From: Fibrobacterales bacterium
GTDB taxonomy: Bacteria > Fibrobacterota > Fibrobacteria > Fibrobacterales > Fibrobacteraceae
Length of the DNA stretch: 7,606 bases
Direction: 5' to 3'
Assembly: GCA_025997455.1 (NCBI GenBank)
Contig: BNUP01000105.1
Span: forward strand, 1-7,606
Shown: positions 5,616 to 7,606 of the stretch, piece after piece
How the letters are laid out: every line of letters starts with the position of its first letter
Numbering within the stretch: position 1 is the stretch's first letter
Position numbers and translations under genes: made by a program
Notes under the pieces: generated by a model
Databases searched by the model: none
Told to the model about the DNA's origin: nothing
What the model saw: only the letters and a program-made list of their open reading frames with translations

Positions 5616-5629
5616 TCCCCTACCTCACC
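5616..5629 (-). promoter_or_regulatory. Ribosome binding site of the aminotransferase inside the thrS 3' end
   Basis: On the minus strand, GGTGAGG (5629-5623) forms part of the final thrS codons and lies seven bases before the aminotransferase ATG; the thrS stop TAG falls between them. The layout favours translational coupling, with ribosomes ending thrS opening the next start. Confidence 0.75.
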
Positions 5630-7530
5630 ATTTCCAAAAATTCCCCAATGCTCTTTTTTCCCAAATCGCCGTCTTTGCGTTTTCTCACAGACACCGCATT
5701 TTCCGCAGCCTCTTTCTCACCCACAACGAGCAGGTAAGGAATTTTTGAGAGTTCGCCGGCACGAATTTTGTAACCGACTTTTTCATTAGAGTTGTCAATT
5801 TCCGCCCGCACTCCGTACTCAACAAGTTGTGCACATACCGAAGATGCATATTCTCCGAACTTCTCGCTAACGGGTAAAATTCGCACCTGCACAGGTGCAA
5901 GCCAGAATGGGAAATCGCCCGCATATTCTTCTGTTAATATACCTATAAACCTTTCGAGCGAACCTAAAGCCGCACGGTGCAACATCACGGGAATATGCCG
6001 CTGATTATCCGCTCCCACAAACTCCGCGCCGAGTCTTGCTGGTAAATTAAAATCGACTTGTATTGTTCCGCACTGCCAATCGCGACCGAGCGAATCCTTC
6101 AACACAAATTCCAATTTAGGACCGTAAAACGCACCTTCTCCGGGGTTCAGCGTATAACTCAATCCTGCTAATTTTGTTGCCTCTTCCAAAGCATTTTCCG
6201 CTTTGTCCCAAAGTTCATCGGTGCCAACTCGTTTTTCGGGTCGTGTACTGAATTTCACATTGATTTTCTCAAAACCGAACACCTTATATAAATCTTTAAC
6301 AAGTGTGCAAAAATCGCTGACTTCAGATGCAATTTGCTCTTCGGTGCAAAAAATATGCGCGTCATCTTGAACAAAACCGCGAACTCTCATAAGTCCGTGC
6401 ATTGTACCCGCGGGTTCATTGCGATGGCATTTGCCAAATTCCGCAAGTCGTAAAGGAAGGTCGCGCCAACTCTTTAACCCCTGATTAAAAATTTCAATAG
6501 CACAAGGACAATTCATAGGTTTAACCGCCATTTCCTTATCGCCATCAAAAGTCTTAAACATATTGGTGTCGTATTTATCTGCGTGCCCTGAACGAATCCA
6601 CAGCGATTTATCTACAATCTCAGGAGTGATAACCTCTTTATACCCGCGTTTTGTAATCTCCTTTCGCACAAAATCTTTGAGCACATTCACCAACACAGTT
6701 CCGTGCGGATGCCAAAAAACCATACCGGGAGAATGTTCCTCAATATGATACAAATCCATTTCACGCCCTATTCTGCGGTGGTCGCGCTTTTTTGCCTCTT
6801 CCAAAAATTTTAGATGATTATCCAAACCCGCCTTATCGGCAAAGCAAGTTCCGTAAATTCTCGTCAATTGGTCGCTTTTTTGGTCGCCGTGCCAATACGC
6901 GCCCGCCAAACTCAAAATCTTAAACGCTTTCAACTTTCCCGTGCTCGGAACATGCGGTCCCGCACAAAGATCTTCCCAACCCGCATTCGGCACGCCTGTC
7001 ACATAAAAACTGAAAATTTTGTCGCCTCTTGCAACTGCTCTATCCACATTATCCCGTTTATATTTATCACCTTCGGTTCTGTGCAACGCCTCTTCCAAAG
7101 GCACTTCCAAACGGGTAAACGGACGGTCTTCCTTTATTATCTCCGCCATCTTCTTTTCAATTTTTTCAAAGTCATCGTGAGTGAGCGGAACGGGGGTCGC
7201 CAAATCGTAATAGAAACCGTCATCAACGGGAGGACCGTAAGCGAGGCGGGTTCCAGGATATAAAGTGCAAACAGCCTCTGCCAAAATATGCGCACAAGAA
7301 TGACGAAGAACAAAGAGTGCATCGGGGTCATCGTTAGTTGCGGTTATAATTTTGAATGAGCCGCTTTCCGTTAGCGGTCTATTGAGATCTAAAATTTTTT
7401 CACCGACTTTAACGGCTAAGGCTTTTCGTGCCAATCCCTCGGATATGCCCTTTGCAATTTCTGCACCGAGAATTCCGCTTTCAAAAGATTTTTCCTCGCC
7501 ATCGGGAAATATAAGTGTGATTTGAGACAT
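5620..7530 (-). CDS. thrS: Threonyl-tRNA synthetase
   Basis: Class II aminoacyl-tRNA synthetase that charges tRNA-Thr and clears mischarged serine. At 636 residues it is full length. Domains in order: TGS domain (about 1-62); editing domain with HSCAH (His77, His81) and Cys189/His193 (LCAGPH), the four expected editing residues; and the catalytic core with PMNCP, motif 2 around CHRNE (368-372) and motif 3 around Arg527. Zinc ligands Cys341, His392 and His518 are all present, each offset by seven from the E. coli enzyme. The anticodon-binding domain runs from about 543 to the end (VQVRILPVS..., NEKVGYKIR). The ATG at 7530 is the only possible start because an in-frame TAG lies 24 nt upstream; its ribosome binding site is weak (TTGGGTT). 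It is the first gene of an operon with the aminotransferase. Confidence 0.98.
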   Translation of the reverse strand: MSQITLIFPDGEEKSFESGILGAEIAKGISEGLARKALAVKVGEKILDLNRPLTESGSFKIITATNDDPDALFVLRHSCAHILAEAVCTLYPGTRLAYGPPVDDGFYYDLATPVPLTHDDFEKIEKKMAEIIKEDRPFTRLEVPLEEALHRTEGDKYKRDNVDRAVARGDKIFSFYVTGVPNAGWEDLCAGPHVPSTGKLKAFKILSLAGAYWHGDQKSDQLTRIYGTCFADKAGLDNHLKFLEEAKKRDHRRIGREMDLYHIEEHSPGMVFWHPHGTVLVNVLKDFVRKEITKRGYKEVITPEIVDKSLWIRSGHADKYDTNMFKTFDGDKEMAVKPMNCPCAIEIFNQGLKSWRDLPLRLAEFGKCHRNEPAGTMHGLMRVRGFVQDDAHIFCTEEQIASEVSDFCTLVKDLYKVFGFEKINVKFSTRPEKRVGTDELWDKAENALEEATKLAGLSYTLNPGEGAFYGPKLEFVLKDSLGRDWQCGTIQVDFNLPARLGAEFVGADNQRHIPVMLHRAALGSLERFIGILTEEYAGDFPFWLAPVQVRILPVSEKFGEYASSVCAQLVEYGVRAEIDNSNEKVGYKIRAGELSKIPYLLVVGEKEAAENAVSVRKRKDGDLGKKSIGEFLEMVR

Positions 7531-7606
7531 AACCCAAAATATAGAAAATGCCTACCTGCCTCAGGTTTTCTACCCCCCGCCGTTCTCCCCCAACTTTGCC
7601 TCTCGA
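7531..7606 (-). promoter_or_regulatory. G-rich leader/upstream region of thrS
   Basis: On the thrS-coding strand this region contains GGGGG, then GGCGGGGGG, then a short hairpin ACCTG-AGG-CAGGT (7566-7554), then AT-rich CTATATTTT just before the ATG. TATATT (7543-7538) could be a -10 element but no good -35 sits 17 bp upstream and the resulting leader would be almost absent. The region is too short to decide whether it is a promoter, a translational operator or the end of another gene. No T-box or tRNA-like fold was recognised. Confidence 0.3.

Noticed and set aside
6814..7263. 149-residue plus-strand frame
   Set aside because: It lies entirely antisense to the highly conserved thrS coding sequence; arginine-rich composition is typical of a shadow frame.

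Overview
The window reads as a moderately AT-rich bacterial chromosome segment. It is mostly housekeeping, with one gene-poor, hairpin-rich intergenic stretch and one decayed gene. A lipobox-bearing protein and a polytopic membrane protein suggest a cell with a lipoprotein export route, probably diderm. Panel composition (ABC-F, DUF167/YggU, PanC, a divergent fold-type I aminotransferase, ThrRS) is compatible with an anaerobic Fibrobacterota-like lineage. That placement is an impression only; no rRNA or lineage marker is present.

Left block, minus strand (1-1333): a YggU/DUF167 protein overlaps by 4 nt the start of an ABC-F ATPase, which runs off the left edge before its second signature motif. 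Between this block and the next is a 326-nt divergent intergenic region (1334-1659). It holds three degenerate, codon-phased copies of a short repeat (reading A/V-D-L-K on the minus strand) and then three back-to-back long-looped inverted repeats.

Middle block, plus strand (1660-3769): a small predicted lipoprotein, a predicted polytopic membrane protein of unknown function, and pantothenate synthetase (panC). The panC start lies 25 nt inside the membrane gene and has a strong ribosome binding site, so it is probably coupled to it. After panC come two more palindromes, then a minus-strand remnant of a Fic-family protein. The remnant keeps the C-terminal helix and winged helix but has no Fic catalytic domain. 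It is preceded by a 22-codon ORF with its own ribosome binding site.

Right block, minus strand (4368-7530): threonyl-tRNA synthetase (complete, editing-competent and zinc-binding by motif), followed after 4 nt by a PLP-dependent class I/II aminotransferase. The ribosome binding site of the aminotransferase is built from the last codons of thrS. The 76 nt upstream of thrS are strikingly G-rich on the coding strand.

I did not see a CRISPR array, tRNA, rRNA, transposase or recognisable defence system. The least explained material is the set of palindromes at 1490-1637 and 3769-3836, the DLK-type repeats, and the unknown lipoprotein/membrane pair fused transcriptionally to panC.
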